Assembly: GCF_013369385.1 (NCBI RefSeq)
Contig: NZ_SZTO01000010.1
Span: 124,001-188,000 of the forward strand
Source of the DNA: Vibrio sp. 05-20-BW147
GTDB lineage: Bacteria; Pseudomonadota; Gammaproteobacteria; Enterobacterales; Vibrionaceae
Direction: 5' to 3'
DNA: 64,000 nt
Part shown: piece by piece, positions 20,243 through 29,252 of the stretch
Layout: each line of letters opens with the position of its first letter
Numbering within the stretch: the stretch's first letter is position 1
Translations under genes and position numbers: made by a program
The notes under the pieces: model-generated
What the model saw: only the letters and a program-made list of their open reading frames with translations
What the model was told of the DNA's origin: nothing
Database searches by the model: none

Positions 20243-21823
20243 GTCTATATGTTCGTAAGGGTGCTTCCATTCAGAAGGAATAGATATTGCCCAAGGTAAA
20301 CCTTCTGCCGTCAAATAGAACTCGCCTGCCTGCGCATCTGTGGCGTCTACCCCTTGGCCAAACGAGTTGGTATTGGCAAGATCGCTACTTGGATAATTCA
20401 TCAAATGCACTTCTCGACCACGTTGAGCCGCACGGAAAATGAAGGGGTTCAATGTGTGACTCTCGAGTGGCGGCAAAGCATTGTTGAAAACCACGGACAC
20501 GCTGTAATCGATTAAAGGTCTGTCATCTCCCTGCTCAGTGTTGTAGAAATCACTACTACCGTTAGCGGGCAACAACGTACTGATGCTGTCGAGCACCACT
20601 AAAACAAGCTCACCCGTGTGGCCAGTTTCCGCAACAAGGTTTGAGCTGACCTCATCAATCATTCGACTCATACTCGTCACGTCAGACACCTCGACGCCAC
20701 CAATCGACAGAGCAAAACGATTATCTATGGATGCCCCTCTTGCCACGGCTTGGCCATGAAAATCAATGCGAGTGATCTGATTATTGGCATTGGTGTAAAG
20801 CTCATAAGCGTAGTGGGAGACGAAATCATTTAAGTCATAATCCCCTGCAAATGGCCACATGTCTTCAAACGCCAATGTGTACCAACCAGAGGTCGGTGTA
20901 CGAGCGTAGAAGGCGATACTGGGGTCATTCGGTGCATAGTCATTTGCATCCGCCACACCATCGCCATCTGAATCGCCTATTTCAGGCCATTCGATTTCAG
21001 TGATATCACTGATTAAGCCGTTGGCATCTTCGGCTTGCACTTGCACTTTCCAACGCTCACCATTGTTGGTTTGAGAGGCGGGTACGCTCGCACCAGTATG
21101 GTTATTTTTCCCCGCAAATTCATCGTCGACAAAGAAACCCTGCCCAACATCAACAAACCAACGATAGTTGTAACTGACTGAATCACCGTCAGGGTCGGCT
21201 GGTGTAGGGCCAATAATCGACACTACGAGATCATCATTGGTTGAAAGCCCTTGGCTACGACTTAGCTCAGGAACAGACGGCGGTGTATTACTCGTCACCA
21301 AATAGGTCACCGTCATTAAGCTGTAATCCAAAGTCGTTAGCCAACCTCCGTTGTTCATATCGATATCCAAAAAGACATTCACTAGACCATCATTCAGCGA
21401 GGCAATCGGCAGAGCAAACTCTGTAATAGACCATGTATTGTTGGTTCCCTGTAAAAATCCCGGATTCAGTTGAACACCATCGACCGACACACCATCATAC
21501 TCACCATTTTCACCACGAAAGGCTTCTGAATCGACATCGTACGCATAGATGGTCAGTTTCGCTTCGAGAATCTGAGCGCCATCAGGGATCGTTATTGTGT
21601 GCTGCCAGCCATAATCTTGATTGGCATTGCTATAAATACCAAAACCGTATGCCCCCGGAGAGCTGTAGTGAGGTGAACTACTGTTTTCATCGACCGTTTG
21701 AGTGATAGTGACAGAACCATCGCCATTGACGACTTGCGTATTGTTCGTGGCTGTAGCCCAAGCAGATGAACTTAGCAAACCGAGGAAAATGGCAGAAAGA
21801 CTAAAATGAGTAGTGGATGTCAT
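20135..21823 (-). CDS. LruC-domain secreted protein
   Basis: A 562-residue exported protein. ATG 21823 is chosen because AGGAGA lies seven bases upstream and a clean signal peptide follows (MTSTTHFSLSAIFLGLL, cleavage near AWA). The N-terminal half contains a β-sandwich domain, a PKD/Ig-like segment (PADPDGDSVSYNYRWF) and a short DSDGDGVADANDY calcium-type motif. The C-terminal ~280 residues carry the LruC domain landmarks: TLAFEDMWPFAGDYDLNDFV, then IDFHGQAVARGA. The C-terminus CWKCN has a Cys pair. It is co-transcribed with the upstream lipoprotein gene (10-bp gap). The function of LruC proteins is not established; a surface role is likely. Confidence 0.85.
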   Translation of the reverse strand: MTSTTHFSLSAIFLGLLSSSAWATATNNTQVVNGDGSVTITQTVDENSSSPHYSSPGAYGFGIYSNANQDYGWQHTITIPDGAQILEAKLTIYAYDVDSEAFRGENGEYDGVSVDGVQLNPGFLQGTNNTWSITEFALPIASLNDGLVNVFLDIDMNNGGWLTTLDYSLMTVTYLVTSNTPPSVPELSRSQGLSTNDDLVVSIIGPTPADPDGDSVSYNYRWFVDVGQGFFVDDEFAGKNNHTGASVPASQTNNGERWKVQVQAEDANGLISDITEIEWPEIGDSDGDGVADANDYAPNDPSIAFYARTPTSGWYTLAFEDMWPFAGDYDLNDFVSHYAYELYTNANNQITRIDFHGQAVARGASIDNRFALSIGGVEVSDVTSMSRMIDEVSSNLVAETGHTGELVLVVLDSISTLLPANGSSDFYNTEQGDDRPLIDYSVSVVFNNALPPLESHTLNPFIFRAAQRGREVHLMNYPSSDLANTNSFGQGVDATDAQAGEFYLTAEGLPWAISIPSEWKHPYEHIDSTMAYPEVTRWAESAGTSNTTWFDTWVKGKCWKCN

Positions 21824-21833
21824 GGTCGTTCTC

Positions 21834-22310
21834 CTAATCCGAGTCCAGCGCGATATCGCAGCCAACAGTAATTTCATCGACAATCGCAGCAACATCTGTG
21901 TGAGACACACATTCAACCTCACGGACATTCGACACCGCTTTGATTGCTTGCCAATGTCCAGCCAAGTCAATACGAGAAGTCAGTTCCCCTGACACTCCAG
22001 TGAGCCCAGTAAACATCGCAACCGAGTCTTCTACATCGTCAACCACGCTAAACAAACGCACCACATGTTGGCCTCGAATCGCCACCGCTTCACCCTGCTG
22101 AAAAGTGTAGTTACTCACGATTTTAATGGTCAGTTGACGATTCTCGCTACTGCGCCACTCAAACCCTGTCGGTGGTTTTATGTCGGAAAACTGAGTCTGC
22201 ACAACGGGCGTAGAAGGTGTACTGGAACTACCGCCCTCTCCACCACCGCATCCAGCCAACAGCCCTAAACTGACCGCCCCCCACGTCACCGCTTTTGTTA
22301 AGTCATTCAT
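21834..22310 (-). CDS. Small lipoprotein upstream of the LruC gene
   Basis: A 158-residue lipoprotein: start ATG 22310 with GGGAGA upstream, signal MNDLTKAVTWGAVSLGLL and lipobox LLAGC, then a Gly/Ser-rich linker. The open frame extends further upstream to 22460, but the ribosome-binding site and lipobox decide the start. The mature part (FEWRSSENRQLTIKI…) looks like a short β-rich domain with two pairs of Cys. I do not recognise a named family. It forms an operon with the LruC gene and diverges from the C13-like lipoprotein gene. Confidence 0.75.
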   Translation of the reverse strand: MNDLTKAVTWGAVSLGLLAGCGGGEGGSSSTPSTPVVQTQFSDIKPPTGFEWRSSENRQLTIKIVSNYTFQQGEAVAIRGQHVVRLFSVVDDVEDSVAMFTGLTGVSGELTSRIDLAGHWQAIKAVSNVREVECVSHTDVAAIVDEITVGCDIALDSD

Positions 22311-22554
22311 CTTCGTTCTCCCTCTACGCTGTGGGAACATAAAGCGAAAGACATGCCACAAGTTAATTACTTGATTAACAACACTTTTTAATGCGTGCAA
22401 TAACAAAAGAGAACCTTTTCTTAGATTCATTCTCAAATTAAGAAGCGCAGAACACACCATTGTTTGTCATCGCTCTAAATTAGAGTCAAACTAACTTGCC
22501 ACCGCGAGAAAACCATGTACAAAACCCATAACAACAAAATAATTAAGGTGATGT

Positions 22555-23400
22555 ATGTTTACGTTCAGTTTTCCTATAAAAATCAAATCATTCAATGCCA
22601 AAAAATTGCTTCTATTAGGTTTAACTCTAATACTCTCCGGTTGCGCATCAAAAGAGCTGCTGCAGGCACAACCGGCCATGGTTCAAAGTCAAGCGGAGAA
22701 CCTGTTACCTCAACGAACCGACAAGGCCGATCTCTACTTTGTTGGCTTTGCGGCCGACTCGAGCATTGGCGTGTTTCGTAAAGAAGTGACGTATTCACAG
22801 CAACTCTTTGACGACAAATTTGGCACTGAAGGCCGTTCTGTTGCTTTGATTAACAGTTCACAAACTTCCGACCAATTACCGATGGCAACGGCTGAAAACT
22901 TAGACGCAACATTAAAAGCGGTAGGAAAAATCATCGATCCTGAGCAGGATGTGGTGTTTTTGTTTTTAACTGGACATGGCGCATATTCGCAAGGTGTTGT
23001 CACTGACTACTGGCCACATCACCAGGGCTTAATCGAACCGAAAATGCTTAAAGAATCACTGAATCAAGCTGGCATTAAATGGAAAGTCGTTGTGGTTTCA
23101 GCTTGTTTCTCAGGTCAGTTTGCCGATGAACTTGCGGATCTATACACTTTGGTGATCACCGCAAGTAACCCAAATCAACCTTCATTTGGCTGTACAAGCG
23201 GTGCGGACTTTACGTACTTCGGTGAGGCATTTTTCAAGGACCAACTGACACAAACAACGAATTTTGAAGAAGCGTTTCTGTTAGCAAAAGCCGCCATAAC
23301 CGAACGAGAAAACAACATGGGTTTTGATAACTCCTACCCTACAATGCGAACCACAAAGCGTATCAGCGACAAACTGAATGCGTTATTTTCCCAACCGTAA
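22555..23400 (+). CDS. C13-family (legumain-like) peptidase lipoprotein
   Basis: A 281-residue lipoprotein (lipobox LILSGC at residues ~25–30) with a caspase/legumain-type core: DLYFVGFAADSS, the catalytic His in FLFLTGHGAYS and the catalytic Cys in VVVVSACFSGQF. This His-Gly / Ala-Cys arrangement is the clan CD signature. It is therefore predicted to be an active envelope cysteine peptidase; the substrate is unknown. The start MFTFSF is placed at 22555 with AAGGTGATGT just before it; a later in-frame start would shorten the signal. It is transcribed away from the LruC/lipoprotein pair across a ~245-bp gap. Confidence 0.8.
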   Translation: MFTFSFPIKIKSFNAKKLLLLGLTLILSGCASKELLQAQPAMVQSQAENLLPQRTDKADLYFVGFAADSSIGVFRKEVTYSQQLFDDKFGTEGRSVALINSSQTSDQLPMATAENLDATLKAVGKIIDPEQDVVFLFLTGHGAYSQGVVTDYWPHHQGLIEPKMLKESLNQAGIKWKVVVVSACFSGQFADELADLYTLVITASNPNQPSFGCTSGADFTYFGEAFFKDQLTQTTNFEEAFLLAKAAITERENNMGFDNSYPTMRTTKRISDKLNALFSQP

Positions 23401-23404
23401 CGTC

Positions 23405-23431
23405 AAAGGCCAGTTTTACCCTGGCCTTTTT
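23405..23431 (+). terminator. Terminator of the C13-like peptidase gene
   Basis: Stem AAAGGCCAG / CTGGCCTTT with a 7-base loop and T-run, 4 bases after the stop. Confidence 0.85.
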
Positions 23432-23561
23432 AAACAACAAGATAGTGTCATCAACCATTTTTGGTACCACATCAACATCCTTTGACAACCCTAATTGCAA
23501 ACCGGCTTCAACTGACTAATATGAACCTGCATGATTACCATTCCTCCAATGGGAGTAGAAA

Positions 23562-25313
23562 ATGAAAACATCTTGGATTCCAGTCGCCCTTTCTGGGCTT
23601 GCCTTAACGGGCTGTTTTTCTGATAAAAGCGACACGACTACGGCTGTTACTCAACCGCTAAATGTAACCGCAGCAGACGCCATCTATTTCGGCGGTGAGA
23701 TCTTAACGATGGCGGGCGATAAACCAGAATACGTTGAAGCTGTCGCCACATTGAACGACAAAATCATTTACGTGGGTACAAAAGAAGGCGCGATGGAACA
23801 TAAGTTTGGGCAAACCCAACTTATCGACCTCAAAGGCAAAACCATGTTGCCCGGTTTTGTTGACCCACACAGCCACGTTTATGGTGTTGGCTTGCAGGCG
23901 ATGGTTGCCAACGTCCTGCCGCCACCTGATGGTGGTGCAAACACGGTTGCCAAGATCATTGAGATCCTAAAAGCCTCCGAGCAAGATGAAACCAAAAAGT
24001 TTTTCATCGAGAAAACCGGGTGGATTCTTGGCTTTGGTTACGACGATTCGTTGCTAGATTACTATCCCACCAAAGCCGACTTGGACCAAGTAAGTACAGA
24101 CAAACCCGTTTTGATCATTCACACCTCAGGACACCTTAGCGTCGCCAATAGCAAAGCGCTCGAAATGGTCGGAATTACGGCCAAAAGTAAAAATCCCGAA
24201 GGTGGGGTAATACGTCGTATGCCTGATAGCCAAGAGCCCAATGGTGTGCTCGAAGAAAATGCGCACTTTGCCACCCTCTTCCGCTTGACCATGCTCATCG
24301 ACCAAGAACTGCAAGACATGATGCTTTCAGCCTCACAAAAAATGTACGCACAATATGGCTACACCACCGCGCAAGAGGGACGAGCAACAAAAGAAGGCTA
24401 TGAAGCACTGAAACGAGCCTCGAAACGAGGAGAATTGTTGATTGATGTTGTCGCGTATGCTGATATGGCCACCAGCAGTGATTTCATGACGTCAGAGTAC
24501 AACTCACCTCAATATACGAGTCACTTCCGAATTGGCGGTGTCAAACTTAACTTCGATGGCTCACCTCAAGGGAAAACCGCGTGGTTAACCCAGCCGTACT
24601 TTCATCCACCTCATGGACAAAAGAAAGATTACACAGGTTATCCAACCTTTACCGATCAACAAGCTTTCCAATATGTGGAAACCGCGTTTAAAAATGGCTG
24701 GCAAGTACTCACTCACAGCAATGGTGACGCCGCGATTGAGCAGTTTATTGACGCCGTTACTGCGGCCAATGAAAAACTCGGCAAACAAGACCGACGCCCA
24801 GTGCTGATTCATGGCCAAACCATTCGTGAAGACCAAATCCAGCGCCTCGCAGAGCAAGGTATTTTCCCCTCCCTCTTCCCAATGCATACCTTCTATTGGG
24901 GAGATTGGCACCGTGATTCAGTGCTTGGCCATCCTCGGGCCGATTTTATTTCACCGACCAAAGCCGTACGTGATGCAGGATTGATGTTTAGTACACATCA
25001 TGACGCTCCCGTTGCCCTGCCAGATGCGTTTCGGGTACTTGATGCAACGGTCAACCGTACCACCCGCACGAATAAAGTGCTCGGTCCCGATCAGCGTGTT
25101 GATGCCTACACCGCATTAAGAGCGATGACCATTTGGCCTGCGTACCAACATTTTGAAGAAGCGATGAAAGGCAGTATCGAAGTGGGGAAAAACGCCGATT
25201 TCATTCTGCTAGATAAGAATCCTCTCAAAGTGGAGAGTGCGACGTTGAAAGACTTACAAGTCCAACAAACCATCAGCCGTGGACAAGTGGTCTTCACCAA
25301 TACGGCACGCTAA
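23562..25313 (+). CDS. Amidohydrolase family lipoprotein (YtcJ-like)
   Basis: A 583-residue metal-dependent amidohydrolase of the YtcJ/amidohydrolase-3 group, anchored as a lipoprotein (lipobox LALTGC at about 14–19). Landmarks are GKTMLPGFVDPHSHVYG (metal-binding HxH), NPEGGVIRR, KLNFDGSPQGKTAWL, VLTHSNGDAAIEQFIDA (second His), HGQTIREDQI and a late HHDAPV, ending with the HPLKV-type domain (NADFILLDKNPLKV). The length is normal for the family. The start has GGGAGTAG upstream. The substrate of this subfamily is not known. It stands alone, with its own upstream region and no obvious partner. Confidence 0.9.
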   Translation: MKTSWIPVALSGLALTGCFSDKSDTTTAVTQPLNVTAADAIYFGGEILTMAGDKPEYVEAVATLNDKIIYVGTKEGAMEHKFGQTQLIDLKGKTMLPGFVDPHSHVYGVGLQAMVANVLPPPDGGANTVAKIIEILKASEQDETKKFFIEKTGWILGFGYDDSLLDYYPTKADLDQVSTDKPVLIIHTSGHLSVANSKALEMVGITAKSKNPEGGVIRRMPDSQEPNGVLEENAHFATLFRLTMLIDQELQDMMLSASQKMYAQYGYTTAQEGRATKEGYEALKRASKRGELLIDVVAYADMATSSDFMTSEYNSPQYTSHFRIGGVKLNFDGSPQGKTAWLTQPYFHPPHGQKKDYTGYPTFTDQQAFQYVETAFKNGWQVLTHSNGDAAIEQFIDAVTAANEKLGKQDRRPVLIHGQTIREDQIQRLAEQGIFPSLFPMHTFYWGDWHRDSVLGHPRADFISPTKAVRDAGLMFSTHHDAPVALPDAFRVLDATVNRTTRTNKVLGPDQRVDAYTALRAMTIWPAYQHFEEAMKGSIEVGKNADFILLDKNPLKVESATLKDLQVQQTISRGQVVFTNTAR

Positions 25314-25383
25314 GGCAATTTCGCCCTCTAATTTCTCTATTGCAGAAAGTTGGGGGGCGAAAAATAAGAGCGAGGGACTAGGG

Positions 25384-25476
25384 ACTAGCAAACCAGGAAA
25401 CTAGAAAACTAGAAAACTAGAAAACTAGAAAACTAGAAAACTAGAAAACTAGCAAACTAGCAAACTAGCAAAAACT
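25384..25476. repeat. 8-bp tandem repeat (ACTAGAAA)n
   Basis: A run of about ten octamers, consensus AAAACTAG, preceded by two imperfect copies and ending with CAAACTAG variants. The central six or seven units are perfect. It lies between the amidohydrolase gene and the 4.5S RNA terminator, outside any gene. A perfect short repeat like this is expected to vary in copy number by slippage. Confidence 0.9.
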
Positions 25477-25504
25477 TCCCAGAAATCGGATGAGACAAAA
25501 AAGC

Positions 25505-25532
25505 AAAAAGCCGCCCTAAAGGCGGCTTTTTT
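25505..25532. terminator. Terminator of 4.5S RNA
   Basis: Perfect stem AAAAGCCGCC / GGCGGCTTTT, 5-base loop. It lies directly beyond the 3' end of the 4.5S RNA on the minus strand and is followed by a T-rich stretch. Confidence 0.85.
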
Positions 25533-25535
25533 CAT

Positions 25536-25641
25536 GGGTGGGACCCCAGCCACATCCCGGCACACAAGTCATTCGCTGCGGCTGCTTCCTTCCGGACCTG
25601 ACCGAGTTCACGAACTATTGTTGCGAGAGGACCAGGGCCCC
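25536..25641 (-). ncRNA. ffs: Signal recognition particle 4.5S RNA
   Basis: On the minus strand, about 106 nt with the SRP RNA domain IV hallmark: GGTCAGGTCCGGAAGGAAGC (GGAA tetraloop flanked by the Ffh-binding symmetric and asymmetric loops). Complementary ends are GGGGCCCTGG at the 5' side and GGGGTCCCACCC at the 3' side. It binds Ffh and targets membrane proteins to the translocon. The ends are set by the pairing and are accurate to a few bases. It is followed by a strong terminator. Confidence 0.95.
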
Positions 25642-25789
25642 ATAGATTCGTTTGTTAGGCATTTCGCTTAACGTGGGGCAGATTATTAAGCATCCCCTCT
25701 GAGATTGCAACCCCAATTCCACAATATTCAAGCGTTAAGGGAGCAACTGCTTAACTCTTGTTCAGAAAAGCCATTTCCAGATAGAGACC

Positions 25790-27763
25790 TCACGAGTACC
25801 CCATTTGTTTCTGTTCATGCTTGCTTTGATACATATCGACATCGGCCAAATGTAACGCACGTTGAAGACTCATGGTTTTATCACGCTTCGCTGACAAACC
25901 AATCGAAGATCGGATGATGAGAGGTTGCCCTGTGATGCCACTCTCTAGCGTAATCTGACTAAATCGTTCAAAAGCCGATTCCACTTCTTGCTGTGACACT
26001 TTACCAATGAGGATGAACTCATCCCCTCCCACTCGAAACCCTTTTCCACGCCAATGACTTTTTATTTCCAATGCAATGGCTTTTAACACCAAATCACCAC
26101 AATGGTGGCCGAAGGTGTCGTTTATCGGTTTGAAGTTGTTGACATCGATATACAAAATGGCGAGATCGCCCGAAATACCGTTACCATATTTACGTTGCAA
26201 CGAGCGGCGATTACCTAACCCTGTCAAGTTATCCGTGTTAGACAAACGATGAAGATAGAAAGAGAGAGCAAAAGCCAGAACTAACACCACCGCAAACAGT
26301 TTTTGGGTTTGCGCAGCAAGCCTCTGTTCCATTTCCAATGAACTTCGCCAATCTGGCCTTATATCGTAACGTTCAACAATGCTATTTAGATCCAGCATTT
26401 CTATCGCTCGGCTAAAATAGGGAGCAAGGAGTTGACCTTTTGGTGTTCGCGCCAGTCCTATCGATATTTTCGACATATCAAACACACCTATCGCATCATC
26501 TTGTGTAATGGCCAGATCCTGTTCATTACGCAGTAGGTAGTTGAGAGTGGCGGTGTCCATCGTCACGTAATCTACTTTATCGTTGATCAATGCTTCTAAC
26601 ATTGAATCTTGATCGGGAAAGCGCTGTAGCTCTTTCAAAGGCAGCATTTTGGTTAACAGCGAATCAAAGTAATCATCCTTAACCACCCCCACCCTCTCAG
26701 CAATTAACTGAGAAACATGGCTGTATACATTTGGTTTATACCCCAACCTTTTGACGATGACCGATTGGGGAGAGTAGTGTGGGCTGGTGTAATAGGTGAA
26801 GTGCGCTCTCGATGAAGTCATTGCTAATGGTGCCAAAATATCAAATTCTTGTTGAGCAAACCCTTGCAACATGCTGCCCCACCGCTCATTTTCGTGACTG
26901 ACAATCTGACAGTTTAACGCCAGAATGTCGCAGCTCTGTCGCAAAACATCGGCGGTGATGCCCGATATTTCACCATTAGGTTGGTAGATAACGTAAGGAA
27001 AAATCGGCTCCAACTTGATGTGCAGTGGTTCTGTAGCATCGAAATTCGCTCGTTCCATCGCAGCCTGAAGCGCTTGCTTGCGAATATTAAACTGATACTG
27101 CGTTATCCCTTCACGCAAATGTTTTTGCATCTGCTCGCTATGAATAAAATCAGCAAACTCTGCCAATGCCTGCAAGTGGCTCCCTTTGGCACTGACAATC
27201 GAAACGGGTTTGATTGAAATTTGATCGTTCAACAGATGCGCATCAACGCCTTTGAGCAACATTGGCTTGAGCTGATTAATTGCATCGACAACACCATCGA
27301 CTTCACCCTGTTGAAGCAGGGAAAACGCTTCCTCATGCCCCTGATAGGCAACAAGTTCAACAGAGGGAAAGTTGGCAACAATCAACTCACCATAGATGGT
27401 ATCTTTTGGCACTCCAACCTTCTTTATTTCTTTCAAAGAGCTGGCATTGAATGAGTAAAGATAGGTGTATTCAATATTGGTGGGGTAAGAATAGCTAAAA
27501 CGTTGTTCTCGTTCAGCCGTAAAAGTGACATTGGCTGCAAAGTCCGTCTCTCCAGTTGCCACCGAGTTTAAAATGGCATCAAAGCTAGGCATGTTGACAT
27601 AGGTTACGCGGAGGGAGAAGTGCTCTGCAATGGCGTCAAAAAGGACACGGCTCACCACATCATCCGCTTCTGTCGCAACGGTAATGTCGGCATTTTTTGC
27701 CCAACTACTGAAGGAGATCCAACACAATACGCCGGAAAGCAGCCAACCAATTATTCTTATCAT
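25790..27763 (-). CDS. Diguanylate cyclase with two periplasmic solute-binding domains
   Basis: A 657-residue inner-membrane sensor. A signal peptide (ending SSWA, ~22) is followed by two tandem bacterial family-3 solute-binding domains (~25–235 and ~250–480), as in BvgS-type sensors. One TM helix (~487–505) and a GGDEF domain (~515–655) follow. The catalytic motif GGDEF is intact at about 581–586, and DVNNFKPINDTFGHHCGD is normal, so synthesis of c-di-GMP is expected. The paired binding domains suggest direct sensing of a small molecule such as an amino acid; no binding-site prediction is possible here. It is a single gene and ends close to the 4.5S RNA promoter region. Confidence 0.9.
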   Translation of the reverse strand: MIRIIGWLLSGVLCWISFSSWAKNADITVATEADDVVSRVLFDAIAEHFSLRVTYVNMPSFDAILNSVATGETDFAANVTFTAEREQRFSYSYPTNIEYTYLYSFNASSLKEIKKVGVPKDTIYGELIVANFPSVELVAYQGHEEAFSLLQQGEVDGVVDAINQLKPMLLKGVDAHLLNDQISIKPVSIVSAKGSHLQALAEFADFIHSEQMQKHLREGITQYQFNIRKQALQAAMERANFDATEPLHIKLEPIFPYVIYQPNGEISGITADVLRQSCDILALNCQIVSHENERWGSMLQGFAQQEFDILAPLAMTSSRAHFTYYTSPHYSPQSVIVKRLGYKPNVYSHVSQLIAERVGVVKDDYFDSLLTKMLPLKELQRFPDQDSMLEALINDKVDYVTMDTATLNYLLRNEQDLAITQDDAIGVFDMSKISIGLARTPKGQLLAPYFSRAIEMLDLNSIVERYDIRPDWRSSLEMEQRLAAQTQKLFAVVLVLAFALSFYLHRLSNTDNLTGLGNRRSLQRKYGNGISGDLAILYIDVNNFKPINDTFGHHCGDLVLKAIALEIKSHWRGKGFRVGGDEFILIGKVSQQEVESAFERFSQITLESGITGQPLIIRSSIGLSAKRDKTMSLQRALHLADVDMYQSKHEQKQMGYS

Positions 27764-27933
27764 GTTACTAACTTACGATGAGGTTATGCACGCGCGTTCA
27801 ACTATGTATTGGGAACCTTATCTCAACTTATCACTGCGTGCATAAATATTTTTGATGATATGCAATATCGGTCACCATTCCAGATAACTTAATAGCAAGC
27901 ATGGCACTAGATCATTAGAACTTTATACGTGCA

Positions 27934-27972
27934 GAAAAAAAGCAGCGTCTTATTTCACCAATAAGAGGCTGC
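27934..27972 (-). terminator. Terminator of the unknown membrane-protein gene
   Basis: Minus-strand stem GCAGCCTCTTATT / AATAAGACGCTGC with a 5-base loop and a run of seven T. Confidence 0.85.
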
Positions 27973-28007
27973 ATTAACGATGTACGTCCTAGACAGATCC
28001 AATGGAT

Positions 28008-28751
28008 CTAATCTTGTTCTTTCATCTCTTCTTCCGCATTTAAAATATAATCCGTCATCCAGGCGGTACCCAGCAAACAGATCCAAACTACAAATACGGA
28101 ATTAGGTACGTCGATCGTTGGCGTCACAACCAGCGCTGCGAACCCGACTGTTGGTAATGTCCAGCAAAGGAGCTTGTTCCACGAGAACGATTTTAAAGTA
28201 TTGAGACTCTCCATACAGGCGATGATCCCGGTAATGCACAGCGCAACCAACACGGCATAAGGTAAGCCTGCAATCCAAAGAGGAATCAACAGCAATAACG
28301 GCCACCAACTGTGCTTGCTAGAAGGACGCCAATGATTGGCTGCCCACCAAATCACCGTTACAGAAAGTACCTGCACTACCGTTACCCATGGTGAGCCACT
28401 TAACTTCCCTCCCATTTGGGTGACCATAATGCCGACCATCAAGGTGAATACGATTGAACCGGCCGTTAGCAAAACGCCTAAGCTGCTTCTTCTGGAAAAA
28501 ATAACCATCAGCAATGGGAACAAAACCCACACACAGACAGAGAGAGCAATGGGTTGAAGGGGTAACGTTAAACCGTAACTGGTCATGGCGGCCAACAAAA
28601 AGAGACCTGCGATACCTCCTTGAGGCAAAATCCACAATGCTGGGATCACTAACGCTAATACTGGGATGTCCCCTGCGCTCACGCTGATCGCCTTGGCACA
28701 AACTACCGCCAAAAGGCTTGTGATTGTGAACTGAAGAATCGAAAATATCAT
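28008..28751 (-). CDS. Inner-membrane protein of unknown function
   Basis: A 247-residue, very hydrophobic protein with about seven to eight predicted TM helices and a charged tail (AEEEMKEQD). I do not recognise the family. Conserved-looking features are GDIPVLALVIPALWILPQGG near the N-terminus and WWAANHWRP in the middle. A good AGGAGG-like site (AAAGGAGGCGCT) precedes ATG 28751. It has its own terminator and no operon partner. The divergent neighbour is the alkyltransferase-like gene. Confidence 0.65.
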   Translation of the reverse strand: MIFSILQFTITSLLAVVCAKAISVSAGDIPVLALVIPALWILPQGGIAGLFLLAAMTSYGLTLPLQPIALSVCVWVLFPLLMVIFSRRSSLGVLLTAGSIVFTLMVGIMVTQMGGKLSGSPWVTVVQVLSVTVIWWAANHWRPSSKHSWWPLLLLIPLWIAGLPYAVLVALCITGIIACMESLNTLKSFSWNKLLCWTLPTVGFAALVVTPTIDVPNSVFVVWICLLGTAWMTDYILNAEEEMKEQD

Positions 28752-28891
28752 AGCGCCTCCTTTTACTCCTACCTCTGTTGGTAGCCAGGCTCAGCGCAAC
28801 ACAGAAACTGAAAACAGAGTCGTACGCTAAGTGGGTTCATTTCTAGAACACCTCGCTGACCAATCCCTTATAAACAACGAACGAGGACAAT

Positions 28892-29200
28892 TTGAGTATG
28901 GACCAATTTTTTCCACAGATCTTTGCTGTAATTCAACAAATTCCCTTTGGTAAAGTGACTACGTACGGAGAAATTGCACGTATGGCTGGATTTCCGGGCT
29001 ACGCGCGGCATGTCGGTAAAGCATTAGGAAACTTACCAGAAGGTACGAAACTGCCTTGGCACCGAGTGATCAACAGTCAAGGCAAAATTTCGTTGCAGGG
29101 CTCTGATCTCCATCGTCAACGCCAATTGTTACTGGCTGAACAGGTTGAAGTCAGTGAGCTAGGAAAAGTAAGCTTAAAAAAATACCGGTGGCAACCTTAA
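28892..29200 (+). CDS. Alkyltransferase-like protein (MGMT-fold DNA-binding, Atl/YbaZ type)
   Basis: About 100 residues, only the C-terminal DNA-binding half of O6-alkylguanine-DNA alkyltransferase. The active-site motif PCHR is PWHR here (KLPWHRVINSQGKIS), so it cannot accept alkyl groups. Known Atl proteins bind and flip O6-alkylguanine and hand the lesion to nucleotide excision repair. The helix-turn-helix segment VTTYGEIARMAG is present. The start is TTG 28892 or ATG 28898; GAGGA lies 4 or 10 bases upstream respectively. Its stop lies within the loop of a perfect inverted repeat shared with the ybaY terminator. Confidence 0.9.
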   Translation: MSMDQFFPQIFAVIQQIPFGKVTTYGEIARMAGFPGYARHVGKALGNLPEGTKLPWHRVINSQGKISLQGSDLHRQRQLLLAEQVEVSELGKVSLKKYRWQP

Positions 29201-29215
29201 GTCACCACCGGTATT
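29174..29215 (-). terminator. Hairpin overlapping the Atl gene end, terminator for ybaY
   Basis: Perfect 11-bp stem AATACCGGTGG / CCACCGGTATT with a 13-base loop that contains the Atl stop codon. On the minus strand it is followed by a T-run, fitting termination of ybaY transcripts. Confidence 0.65.
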
Positions 29216-29252
29216 AAAACTCGATTGTCGTGCTGTGAGCACCTCGTGGTAC

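Noticed and set aside
25384..25476. CRISPR-like array
   Set aside because: The units are 8 bp with no unique spacers, so it is a simple tandem repeat.
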